Source: Prevotella sp. (lineage in GTDB: Bacteria; Bacteroidota; Bacteroidia; Bacteroidales; Bacteroidaceae). From it: a DNA stretch of 64,000 nucleotides. The stretch's first letter is position 1. Each line of letters opens with the position of its first letter. The stretch covers positions 1 through 64,000 of the forward strand of contig JAFRYZ010000009.1 in NCBI GenBank assembly GCA_017442825.1, in the 5' to 3' direction. The position numbers and the translations under genes were made by a program. The notes beneath the pieces were generated by a model, which searched no databases, was not told where the DNA came from, and saw nothing but the letters and a program-made list of their open reading frames with translations. This document shows positions 44,736-52,502 of the stretch, in pieces.

Positions 44736-45151
44736 TTTTTGTAGTTTTATATTGTAAATTGAGTTTTCTGTTTGAACAACTCAGTTTGCCTATAAAACTC
44801 CCCAGATTCGGCGATGAATATCCTAAAAAAGCGCCCTGCTTTGAACGCGAAAGACGTGGGAGTCTCTACGATTTTCGCTTATCCCGCTGTCAGGCTCTAG
44901 CAACGCCACTCTCTAAGGATAAGCAACTGCAGTCAGCCCACGTCTGAGATATTATACGAACTTACACTTAAAATATGTACGCGCGTACATATTATAAACA
45001 ATCGAGTATAATAATCCCAACGCGGACGTTCCGGTTGCCGGTACCTTCGTAGAGATGTCGAATTTGCTAGATTTGACCGCCGAAGATAACGTTCGTAAAC
45101 GTCCTTTATGTTGAGACTCACCAGCCCACAGACGGACTGACTGAGACGATG
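44736..45151 (-). ncRNA. Candidate structured leader of giant gene 2
   Basis: Between the -7 box at 45152-45159 and the ATG at 44735 lie about 410 untranslated bases with several nested inverted repeats. These include GGACGTT with AACGTCC; the perfect self-complementary TATGTACGCGCGTACATA (inside 44973-44994); and GACGTGGG with CCCACGTC enclosing GCTTATCC with GGATAAGC. A GCGC-TTTTTT sequence at ~44826-44838 could be an attenuator. I do not recognise a known riboswitch class. No ORF of note lies within. Confidence 0.6.
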
Positions 45152-45159
45152 CAAAGGTA
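45152..45159 (-). promoter_or_regulatory. -7 box of giant gene 2
   Basis: The minus strand reads TACCTTTG, matching TAnnTTTG, about 417 bases upstream of the coding start. Confidence 0.6.
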
Positions 45160-45334
45160 TGAAGAATTTTTGAAACACCAAAGGATTATCAAAATATTTT
45201 TCAAAAAACAATACAACAAAGGTCATTTATAACTACGAAACAACGGAAAAACTCCTTGAATAACAAAACAACGGAAAACACAGAAAGCACGGAAATATTG
45301 AACACGAATCTCTCGAATTAAACGAAAAATCCTA

Positions 45335-45520
45335 AACTCCTTGACTCCTTGGCTCCTTAGAAATAAGAAAAACAGAAAACGCAAAAAACGGAAAAAGAGA
45401 AAATACCCATTCCCCTAAAGGGGATATCTCTAAACTATAGACTATAAACTCTCAACTTTAGACCATAAACAATTTATGCGCGATTTCTTTGCCGTTTCAA
45501 CAATAATCTCTATTTTTGCA
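45335..45520 (+). repeat. 186-bp inverted repeat, right copy
   Basis: This nearly identical inverse of 35123-35307 includes the TTCCCCTAAAGGGGA dyad at 45409-45424 and a complete promoter. Here it drives the small gene at 45540. The copies are about 10 kb apart and could support inversion of the segment between them. Confidence 0.9.
45488..45518 (+). promoter_or_regulatory. Promoter of the small gene at 45540
   Basis: TTTG at 45488-45491 and TATTTTTG at 45511-45518 are separated by 19 bases. This is the same promoter as that of HEPN-MNT, carried by the inverted repeat. Confidence 0.7.
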
Positions 45521-45539
45521 CACAGAAAAAGGAGAGAAG

Positions 45540-45683
45540 ATGACAACAGCAGTAAAAGAATCAAACAAGGCAGAGGTGCTGGCAGCGTGGAGAAAAGCGT
45601 TGCGGCATAAGAAAGAGGCCAAAGACACCTTCGAAAAGTGGTTGCAAGAAAAAGGAATTGCTGGTAAAGTTGTTATGTTATGA
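45540..45683 (+). CDS. 47-residue helical small protein (cassette 1, first gene)
   Basis: It encodes MTTAVKESNKAEVLAAWRKA and ends GIAGKVVML, preceded by AGGAGAG, a good ribosome site. It is strongly helical and basic. The WRKALRHKKEAKDTFEKWL stretch resembles WKHSLEIKREWERKVAERW in the small gene at 46392, so the two are probably paralogues. Its stop overlaps an ATG (ATGTTATGA), as in bicistronic toxin-antitoxin units, but the second frame stops after nine codons. I take it as the surviving first gene of a decayed two-gene cassette; the function is unknown. Confidence 0.6.
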   Translation: MTTAVKESNKAEVLAAWRKALRHKKEAKDTFEKWLQEKGIAGKVVML

Positions 45684-45709
45684 TAGACTTTTCCTTAAGT
45701 ATTAAGTAA
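45680..45709 (+). pseudogene. Nine-codon remnant of cassette 1 second gene
   Basis: ATG at 45680 overlaps the preceding stop by four bases and runs MIDFSLSIK to a TAA. It is probably the start of a deleted partner gene; the DNA after it turns into dispersed repeats. Confidence 0.35.
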
Positions 45710-46335
45710 GTAACTGGATTCCTAATATCAAGCCACTGACGAACAAAACAACGGTAACCGCGTAGCGCTTGCCAGAGCAAGAATCCCACAAATTTTACGA
45801 ATATTTTTGAACACGGATAGCTCGGATACACACCGAAAAACTCCTTAACTCCTTAGAATGAATAACAACAGTAACCGCGAAGCGCTTTTACGGCTCGAAC
45901 TTGTTCACTTATATGAGCAAAGCGAATCTTAAGAAGGCGACAGCCGACTAAAAGAAAGCACGGAAATTTTGAACACGGATTGCTCGGATATACACGGATA
46001 TGGATTATGTCACACAGAAATCACGGAAATTTTGAACACGGATTCTCAAGACCTTCGGAATGAGCGAGCAAAGCTCGAGCGGCTCGGATATACACGAATA
46101 TGGATGATGTCACACAGAAATCACAGTAATCGCGAAGCGCTTTTACAAAGGCGACAGCCGACTAAAAGAAATCACAGAAATTCTTCTTTTGAACAACAAA
46201 AAAAACTCCTTGACTCCTTAACTCCTTAGAATGAATAACAACGGAAATCACGGAAATCACGGAAAAATTGAACACGGATAATCTGTAGAATCGCATAAAT
46301 CGCCCGCAGGGCTTGTTTTTTCATTCGTATTTAGT
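45710..46335. repeat. Repeat-filled gap
   Basis: Imperfect repeats of GAACACGGAT, CTCGGATATACACG, GAAATCACGGAAAT, AACTCCTTGACTCC and GGCGACAGCCGACTAAAAGA fill about 620 bases. Several words recur at 34240-34330, 49880-50000 and 50120-50220. Reading frames here (for example 45969-46229) follow the repeats and are not convincing genes. Confidence 0.7.
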
Positions 46336-46357
46336 TGGTGAATTCGAAAGATATACT

Positions 46358-46365
46358 TAATTTTG
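46358..46365 (+). promoter_or_regulatory. Promoter of cassette 2
   Basis: TAATTTTG matches TAnnTTTG. The surrounding ~45 bases (AATTCGAAAGATATACTTAA region) are repeated inverted at 46831-46875 before the minus-strand gene at 46811. Confidence 0.55.
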
Positions 46366-46391
46366 CAGCGGAATACTAAAAGGTGATTACC

Positions 46392-46526
46392 ATGAATGTT
46401 ACAAAAATCTCACGCGAGGAGGCATTGCGCCGCTGGAAACATTCGCTGGAAATAAAACGCGAATGGGAACGCAAGGTTGCTGAACGCTGGGCTAATGAAG
46501 ACCAGCAAAAGATTGCTATAGCATGA
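46392..46526 (+). CDS. 44-residue helical small protein (cassette 2, first gene)
   Basis: It encodes MNVTKISREEALRRWKHSLE and ends NEDQQKIAIA. It is helical and highly charged, and similar in layout to the 45540 gene. The -7 box lies 27 bases upstream and the stop overlaps the next ATG (GCATGA). Such tiny helical proteins upstream of and coupled to a partner are common for antitoxins, but that is inference. Confidence 0.6.
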   Translation: MNVTKISREEALRRWKHSLEIKREWERKVAERWANEDQQKIAIA

Positions 46527-46660
46527 TTAAGATTACTCTTGAAGATATCAATTTAAAGTCGCCATACGAGATTACTCTCAATAATGGCGACTTTGATTTT
46601 ACTACGGATTATTTGTGTTTGATTTCTGCATCCACAACAAAGATGTCACCATCAGCATAA
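46523..46660 (+). pseudogene. Truncated second gene of cassette 2
   Basis: ATG at 46523 overlaps the preceding stop by four bases. The first 30 residues (MIKITLEDINLKSPYEITLN, then NGDFDFTTDY) look like the N-terminus of a small Bacteroidetes protein family in which the frame would continue with a Gly-Val-type segment (DUF6169-like, from memory). After TTDY the sequence changes character. The opposite strand of 46609-46659 reads YADGDIFVVDAEIKHK and a stop, which looks like the C-terminus of another gene. The junction near 46608 therefore fuses two remnants head to head. Confidence 0.45.
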
Positions 46661-46667
46661 TGCTACT

Positions 46668-46811
46668 TTACATCTTTTTGGCAATTTCCACGTTGCGCTT
46701 CATGTACTGAGCAAAGTCGCTCGAGTTCAGAGGCGATTCCTGCGATGCGGCTATTTTCCGCATCTTGCGCTCGGTCACTTCCTTGTGGAATGGGTTGAGA
46801 AATGTCATCAT
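46668..46811 (-). CDS. 47-residue helical small protein (cassette 3)
   Basis: It encodes MMTFLNPFHKEVTERKMRKI and ends KRNVEIAKKM. A longer frame exists (to 46905), but the -7 box TAATTTTG at 46846-46839 makes the 46811 start more likely and selects this reading frame, which has a natural, charged composition. It converges on cassette 2, whose promoter region is an inverted near-copy of its own. The function is unknown; possibly an orphan antitoxin-like protein. Confidence 0.5.
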   Translation of the reverse strand: MMTFLNPFHKEVTERKMRKIAASQESPLNSSDFAQYMKRNVEIAKKM

Positions 46812-46880
46812 ACATTCTGTGTAATGTTACTAACGCCGCAAAATTAAGCATATCTTTCGAATTTGCCAACAAAATATGAA

Positions 46881-47160
46881 TGAAAAACAATACAACAAAG
46901 GTCATTTATAACTACGAAACAACGGAAACATAGCCTGACGGCTAATTGACAATTCTCCAGACTCGCTGACGCTCGAAGGAGCGGCAAAGCCGAAAGGTAA
47001 TTGATAATTGACAATTCACAATTCTTTGCAAGCAAAGCGCTACGCGATTACATAATTGATAATTGACAATAAAACAACGGTGACTGCGGAGTGCAACTTT
47101 CCTTTTGGACATTCTTTCTTGGGGGACTCTGCGGCTCAGTGTGAGATACACAACATCCTG
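46881..47160. repeat. Mixed intergenic repeats
   Basis: 46881-46925 repeats 45205-45248 (ACAACAAAGGTCATTTATAA and neighbours). 46950-47000 (CTCCAGACTCGCTGACGCTC and GAGCGGCAAAGCCGAAAG) recurs at 53887-53930. Around 47000-47075 there are AATTGATAATTGACAATT units also found at 50430 and 52495. No gene is seen. Confidence 0.75.
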
Positions 47161-47174
47161 TTATTTTTTTTGCT

Positions 47175-47257
47175 TAAAAATCTGCCAATCTGCAACACTC
47201 GTTGATTGTCAGGTGGTTACGGGTGGCAGATGGGTGGCAGATATGGCAGATATTTCT
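47175..47257 (+). repeat. Palindromic repeat, copy C
   Basis: Related to copies A and B at the primase module (AATCTGCCAATCTGCAACA at one end, GTGGCAGATATGGCAGATAT at the other). It is closest to copy B. No primase gene follows; instead the palindrome array at 47323 begins 66 bases later. Confidence 0.85.
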
Positions 47258-47322
47258 TACTTTCCTGCCTTTTTATCGAAAAAAATGAGCATCATTGGAA
47301 TAATGTCTGAATCATTTCTGTT

Positions 47323-47475
47323 CGTACCAAAATCGTACCAACGCTTGGTACTCCTCGTACCAAAACTTGGTAGTCCTCATACCAAGCGTTGGTAGCCTCC
47401 CGACCACAGTGTGGTCTCTGGAATACCTAAACATGGTCGCACGCCGACCAAAAAATGGTCATGACCCGACCACGA
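47323..47475. repeat. Palindrome array, remnant copy
   Basis: GTACCAACGCTTGGTAC at 47335-47351 is identical to 3865-3881, and the preceding bases CGTACCAAAATC match CGTACCAGAATC. Further dyads follow: TACCAAAACTTGGTA, TACCAAGCGTTGGTA, GACCACAGTGTGGTC and GACC...GGTC pairs. It is probably the footprint of a primase module that lost its genes. Confidence 0.75.
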
Positions 47476-47700
47476 TGGGGTATTACAAAAATGAGGATGG
47501 CGCGTCTTATTGTTGAAGGGGAGTTAAAGGGGAGTTAAAGGGGAGTGAATAGGGAGTTAAAAGGGAGTTGAAAGGGAGTTAAAGGGGAGTTAAAGGGGAG
47601 TTAAAGGGGAGTTCGAGGGGAGTGAATAGGGAGTTAAAAGGGAGTTAAAAGGGAGTTAAAAGGGAGTTAAAGGGGAGTGAAAGGGAGTGAAAGGGGAGTT
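47476..47700. repeat. Tandem (AAGGGGAGTTA)n array before the GH127-like gene
   Basis: More than fifteen imperfect 11-base units (AAGGGGAGTTA or AAAGGGAGTTA) follow a leader, GGATGGCGCGTCTTATTGTT, that is repeated at 50475-50494. The array ends 23 bases before the start codon, so it is probably transcribed. Each unit contains a ribosome-site-like GGGGAG. Confidence 0.9.
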
Positions 47701-47722
47701 AAATAAAAGAAGTGAAAAATAT

Positions 47723-49876
47723 ATGAGAAATCTATGGAAGACTGGAGCTGTCGGCATGTTGCTGATGGCAGTGAGCATGAGCGTGCCGGCACAGCATAGG
47801 GGGCTGACGGATATGTCGAAGAGTAAGCAGGCGGTGATGCAGAACACGCCGATGGGTGCGGTGCGATGGACAGGCGGTTTTTGGAAAGACCGCTTCGACG
47901 TGCTGGCGACAACGGGTGTGTGGGGCATGTGGGACACCTGGAACACGCCGTGGGAGGTGCTCGACGCCGACGGCAAGCACGGCAGTCATGGTTTCCGCAA
48001 CTTCGAGGTGGCTGCCGGTACGGTGAAAGGTAAGCACCACGGTCCGCCGTTCCACGACGGGGACATGTATAAGTGGCTGGAGGCTGCCGCCTCTGTCTAT
48101 GCCGTGACGAAAGACGCGAAGCTCGACGCGCTGATGGATAAGTTTATCGAACAGGTGGCGCTGGCACAGCGTGCCGACGGATATATCCATACGCCGGTGG
48201 TCATTTCCGAACGTAACTTGGGAATAGATTCTCACGCAGGTACGGAGAATGCGGCAGGCATTGAGATCGGCAAAGACCAGAAACACGCCTTTGCCTCGCG
48301 TCTGAACTTCGAGACGTATAACCTGGGTCACCTGATGACGGCAGGCATCATCCACAAGCGCGTGACGGGGAAGAACACCCTGTTTGACTGTGGACGGAAG
48401 GCTGCCGACTTCCTGTATAACTTCCTGAAGAGCGACGCGGCAGAGCTGTCGCGCAACGCTATCTGTCCCAGCCACTATATGGGGGCTGCGGAGATGTACC
48501 GTGAGACGGGTGACAAGAAATACCTGGAGCTGGCAGAGGGACTCATCGGCATTCGCGACTCGGTGAAGAACGGTGAAGACCATAACCAAGACCGTCATAA
48601 GCTGCGCGACCAATACGAGGCAATGGGACATGCTGTGCGTGCCAACTACCTCTATGCCGGCGTTGCCGACCTCTATGCGGAGACGGGCGAAGGGCAGCTG
48701 ATGAAGAACCTCTCAGCTATCTGGGACGACATCGTGAACCATAAGATTTATATCATGGGCGGATGCGGTGCCTTGTACGACGGCGTGAGTCCCGACGGCA
48801 CCACCTATAACCAGCCGAGCATACAACAGATACACCAGGCTTACGGCAGACAGTTCCAGTTGCCACAGGAGGCTGCCCACAACGAGATCTGTGCACAGAT
48901 AGGTATGCTGCTCTTCTCGTGGCGCATGTATCAGGTGACGGGCGACGGCAAGTATGTGGATAACATCGAGAACGAACTCTATAACGGTATTCTTTCGGGC
49001 ATTTCCCTCGATGGAAAGGACTATTTTTATACCGAGGCACTGCGCCGCACGAAGGAGTTTCCCTATACCATGCGATGGCCGAAACACCGCCAGCGCTACA
49101 TCTCCTGCTTCTGCTGTCCACCGAACACGCTGCGCACCCTGGCTCAGGCACAGGAGTATGCGTATTCGTTTGGAGAAAACGAGAACGGAGGAGAAAGAGA
49201 GAAAGGGAAAAGGGGAACGGAGGGAAAAGGCTGCGTGCTGAACGTGAACCTGTATGGCGAGAGTACGTTGAAGACGAAGGACCTGGAGGTGGAGCAGAAG
49301 ACGGACTACCCGTGGGACGGTAAGGTGACGCTGACGGTGAAGAAGGCGAAAAACCTTGGTGCAGTGAGACTGCATATCCCGAACTGGTGCGACAAATATA
49401 CGGTCAAGGTGAATGGAGAGACTTATCCCACTGAAGGTGGAACGAAAGGTGCCGCTGTGGTAGAAAAGAAGTTCAAAAAGGGCGATTTCATCGAAATAAA
49501 TATGAATATGCGCCCACGCCTGATAGAGGCGAACCCGCTGGTAGAGGAAGCGAAAAACCAGGTGGCTGTGATGCGTGGACCAGTGGTCTATTGCCTGGAA
49601 GGTCAGGACATAGAAGGTGGACACCGTATCAACGATATCGCTATCCCCGATGACATCGAACTGAAAGAGGTGCCGATGGAGATTGCCGGCCACAAGTTTG
49701 TGGCTTTGGAAGGGGAGGTCAAGGTGGTTGACAATGCCAAGTGGGACAACAACACGTTGTACCGTGAGATTGGCAAGATGAAGGAAAAGGAGGTGAAGAT
49801 ACGACTGATTCCTTACTATGCCTGGGACAACAGAGGCGTGCAGGATATGACGCTGTGGATGAACCGAGGAGAGTGA
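47723..49876 (+). CDS. GH127-like glycoside hydrolase
   Basis: This is a 717-residue secreted enzyme. The signal peptide is MRNLWKTGAVGMLLMAVSMS (cleavage near VPAQ). The (alpha/alpha)6 catalytic part (~30-480) has HNEICAQIG near 384 and CFCCPPN near 463. Together these give the Glu and three Cys that bind zinc in GH127 beta-L-arabinofuranosidases. Beta-sandwich domains follow to the end. The start at 47723 is chosen because the same leader and first codons occur at 50607. An upstream GTG at 47687 lies in the tandem repeat. Residues ~486-505 (GENENGGEREKGKRGTEGKG) are a low-complexity insertion. In rhamnogalacturonan-II loci GH127 enzymes also act on aceric acid, so the sugar is not certain. 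Confidence 0.87.
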   Translation: MRNLWKTGAVGMLLMAVSMSVPAQHRGLTDMSKSKQAVMQNTPMGAVRWTGGFWKDRFDVLATTGVWGMWDTWNTPWEVLDADGKHGSHGFRNFEVAAGTVKGKHHGPPFHDGDMYKWLEAAASVYAVTKDAKLDALMDKFIEQVALAQRADGYIHTPVVISERNLGIDSHAGTENAAGIEIGKDQKHAFASRLNFETYNLGHLMTAGIIHKRVTGKNTLFDCGRKAADFLYNFLKSDAAELSRNAICPSHYMGAAEMYRETGDKKYLELAEGLIGIRDSVKNGEDHNQDRHKLRDQYEAMGHAVRANYLYAGVADLYAETGEGQLMKNLSAIWDDIVNHKIYIMGGCGALYDGVSPDGTTYNQPSIQQIHQAYGRQFQLPQEAAHNEICAQIGMLLFSWRMYQVTGDGKYVDNIENELYNGILSGISLDGKDYFYTEALRRTKEFPYTMRWPKHRQRYISCFCCPPNTLRTLAQAQEYAYSFGENENGGEREKGKRGTEGKGCVLNVNLYGESTLKTKDLEVEQKTDYPWDGKVTLTVKKAKNLGAVRLHIPNWCDKYTVKVNGETYPTEGGTKGAAVVEKKFKKGDFIEINMNMRPRLIEANPLVEEAKNQVAVMRGPVVYCLEGQDIEGGHRINDIAIPDDIELKEVPMEIAGHKFVALEGEVKVVDNAKWDNNTLYREIGKMKEKEVKIRLIPYYAWDNRGVQDMTLWMNRGE

Positions 49877-50498
49877 GGTACACGGAAATTTTTGAACTAC
49901 AAATTCAACGAATTACACGAAAAATCCTTGACTCCTTAGAATAACAACGGAAAGCACGGAAAGCACGGAAAATAATTCAGTCGCCCTAGGGCGAGAAATC
50001 TTACAAATCTATACAAATCCTACAAATAAGAGCATTAGATTTGAGAGATTTTGAACAGATTTGTGGGATGTCTTCGACAAGCGAAGCGAGGAGAACTCCA
50101 TAACTCCAAAGAATAACAACGGTAACCGCGAAGCGCTTTTACGGCTCGAACTTGTTCGCTTATATGAGCAAAGCGAGTCTTAAGAAGGCGACAGCCGACT
50201 AAAAGAAAGCACGGAAAAGAATTCAGTCGCCCTAGGGCGAGAAATCTCACAAATCAGTACAAATTCTACAAATCAGTGTGGATATACAGGTTGAAAGATT
50301 TGGATAGATTTGTGGAAAGTCTTCGACGAGCGAAGCGCTGCGCGGTTACTTCGACAAGCGAAGCGAGGAGAACTCCATTACTGCGCGTAGCGCTTGCCAG
50401 AGCAAGAACGCACGGAAAGACACTGATTTAATTGACAATTGTCAATTGCCGAAAGCCGCTGTATTACAAAAATGAGGATGGCGCGTCTTATTGTTGAA
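49877..50498. repeat. Repeat-filled gap between GH127-like and beta-helix genes
   Basis: Two inverted copies of the TCGCCCTAGGGCGA repeat (49974-50040 and 50219-50280) lie here, with GCGAAGCGCTTTTACGGCTC and GACAAGCGAAGCGAGGAG words between. The leader block before the next gene begins at about 50461. No gene is seen in about 620 bases. Confidence 0.8.
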
Positions 50499-50570
50499 AG
50501 GGAGTTAAAGGGGAGTTAAAGGGGAGTTAAAGGGGAGTTAAAGGGGAGTTAAAGGGGAGTTGTAGCGGCT
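50499..50570. repeat. Tandem (AAGGGGAGTTA)n array before the beta-helix gene
   Basis: Six units of the same 11-base repeat as 47515-47700, preceded by the same leader and followed by AAATAAAAGAAGTGAAAAAT and then an identical gene start. Confidence 0.9.
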
Positions 50571-50606
50571 AACTCCCGAGACTTAAATAAAAGAAGTGAA
50601 AAATAT

Positions 50607-52502
50607 ATGAGAAATCTATGGAAGACTGGGCTTGTCGGCATGTTGCTGATGGCACTTTGTCCGTGGTTGGTTGCTGCGCAAGAGGTGATACTAGTTACAC
50701 CCGACTCGTCGCTGACCGATGCCGTGAGGAAGGCGCGGGAGATGCGGCGACTGGGTAAGGCTGAGCGCGTGACGATACAGCTGCAGCCAGGTACCTACGG
50801 GCTGTATGAGCCGTTGCGACTGCGCCCTGAAGACGAGGGGCTGACCATCGTGAGCGACGGTGCCGTTATCAGCGGTGGTATGACGGTGGACGGCTGGAGG
50901 AAACAAGGACGGCTGTGGGTGGCTGATGTGCCCGACTTCAACGGCAGACCTGTTGACTTCCGCCAGGTGTGGGTAAACGGCAGGAAGGCTGTGCGTGCCC
51001 GTGACGTGAGCGACTTCGAGAAGATGAACCGTATCATGACCTACGACAAGAAAAACCGCGTGTTGTGGGTGCCGACAAAGAGTCTGCCTGAGAGTTGGAG
51101 GACGCCCCCCAGCCCCCTAAAGGGGGTGAAAGCCCCCCAGCCCCCTAAAGGGGGTGGCGAAGGTCGGAGGAAGTGGAGTAATCAGAGTAATCGGAATAAT
51201 CGGAATAGTCGGAGTAATCAGAGTCTTTATCAATTTGCAGAACTCGTTCTGCACGAGATGTGGTGCGTCAGCAACTTGCGCATCAAGGACATCCGTGTTG
51301 ACGGTGATTCGGCAGCTGTCACCTTCCACGACCCTGAAGCGAAGATACAGTTTGAACATCCGTGGCCGTCGCCGATGACACCCGACACCAAACATCCGTC
51401 ACCGTTCTACCTGACGAATGCAAAGGTGTTGTTGGACGAGCCAGGTGAATGGTATCATGACATCCGTACGCACCAACTGTACTATCTGCCGCGAGCTGGG
51501 GAAGACATGGCTACGGCAGAAGTGGTCGTGCCCGTCTTGGAGACGCTGGTGGAGGTCATCGGTACGGCTGAAAGACCGGTGCGGAACATCACCTTCAAGG
51601 GCATTACCTTTGCCCATACCACGTGGATGCGTCCCAGCGAGAAGGGACATGTGCCGCTGCAGGCGGGTATGTTCCTGACGGAAGCCTACAAATTGCGTCC
51701 GCAGATAGACCGGAAAAACAACCACAAGCTGGATAACCAGGGATGGCTCGGCAGGGCTGATGCCGCCGTGGAGGTGCGCTACGGTGACGGCATCGACTTC
51801 AGCACGTGTCGTTTTACCCACCTGGGCGGAAGCGGCTTGGACTATGTGTGGGGATGTCGCGGGGGGGCGACGACAGGCTGCGTCTTTGAAGACATTGCGA
51901 TGAACGGCTATGTCAGCGGCTCTTTCTCACCCGAAGGACTGGAGACGCACCTGCCCTATCAACCTACTGACGGTCGGGAGGTGTGCCGCGGACAGGAGGT
52001 GAAGCAATGTTTGTTCCACAACGTGACGAACGAAGACTGGGGATGCGTGGCGATAGCTGCCGGCTATGTGGCTGAGATGAACATCGAGCACAACACCATT
52101 CATGATGTGTCTTATACGGGCATCAGCATAGGGTGGGGATGGAACCGCGACCTGGTGTGCATGAAGGACAACCGCATCCATGCCAACTTGATTTATGACT
52201 ATGCGAAGCACATGTATGACTGTGCCGGCATCTATACCCTCGGCAATCAGCCGGGGACGATGATTACGGAGAATGTGGTGCGCGACATCGCCAAACCATC
52301 GTATGTGCACGACCCGAACCATTGGTTCTATCTCTATACTGACGAGGGGTCGTCGAATATCACACTCAAGGACAACTGGACACCGGAGGAGAAGTTCCTG
52401 AAGAATGCGGTGGGCCCCAACAACGTATGGGAGAACAACGGTCCGATGGTGAGCGAGGAGATTAAAGCGAGAGCGGGAGCTCAATTCATAATTGACAATT
52501 GA
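50607..52502 (+). CDS. Secreted right-handed beta-helix enzyme, GH141-like
   Basis: This is a 631-residue protein with signal peptide MRNLWKTGLVGMLLMALCPW (cleavage near VAAQ). N-terminal LTDAVRKAREMRRLG and RVTIQLQPGTYGLYEPLRL (~34-70), then repeated beta-helix coils with NITFKGITFAHTTWM (~330), GDGIDFSTCRFTHLGGSGLD (~393) and HNTIHDVSYTGISIGWGW (~497), are typical of GH141/GH120-type proteins. GH141 has fucosidase and xylanase members. Residues ~165-206 are an insertion made from repeat DNA. The last residues (AQFIIDN) are encoded by an AATTGACAATT microsatellite that also supplies the stop. It is probably periplasmic or secreted. Confidence 0.72.
   Translation: MRNLWKTGLVGMLLMALCPWLVAAQEVILVTPDSSLTDAVRKAREMRRLGKAERVTIQLQPGTYGLYEPLRLRPEDEGLTIVSDGAVISGGMTVDGWRKQGRLWVADVPDFNGRPVDFRQVWVNGRKAVRARDVSDFEKMNRIMTYDKKNRVLWVPTKSLPESWRTPPSPLKGVKAPQPPKGGGEGRRKWSNQSNRNNRNSRSNQSLYQFAELVLHEMWCVSNLRIKDIRVDGDSAAVTFHDPEAKIQFEHPWPSPMTPDTKHPSPFYLTNAKVLLDEPGEWYHDIRTHQLYYLPRAGEDMATAEVVVPVLETLVEVIGTAERPVRNITFKGITFAHTTWMRPSEKGHVPLQAGMFLTEAYKLRPQIDRKNNHKLDNQGWLGRADAAVEVRYGDGIDFSTCRFTHLGGSGLDYVWGCRGGATTGCVFEDIAMNGYVSGSFSPEGLETHLPYQPTDGREVCRGQEVKQCLFHNVTNEDWGCVAIAAGYVAEMNIEHNTIHDVSYTGISIGWGWNRDLVCMKDNRIHANLIYDYAKHMYDCAGIYTLGNQPGTMITENVVRDIAKPSYVHDPNHWFYLYTDEGSSNITLKDNWTPEEKFLKNAVGPNNVWENNGPMVSEEIKARAGAQFIIDN
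51103..51227 (+). repeat. In-frame repeat insertion inside the GH141-like gene
   Basis: Two copies of CCCCCCAGCCCCCTAAAGGG (each with the CCCCCTAAAGGGGG dyad) are followed by a 9-base-type microsatellite of GTAATC/GGAATA words. They are translated without a stop as PPSPLKGVKAPQPPKGGG and then SNQSNRNNRNSRSNQS. The same CCCCTAAAGGGG dyad is intergenic at 35219 and 45411. Confidence 0.8.

Noticed and set aside
45969-46229. 86-codon plus-strand frame in the repeat region
   Set aside because: It is made of repeated GAACACGGAT/CTCGGATATACACG words and has no ribosome site or family resemblance.
47515-47700. CRISPR-like array
   Set aside because: The 11-base units are contiguous with no unique spacers and no cas genes are near.
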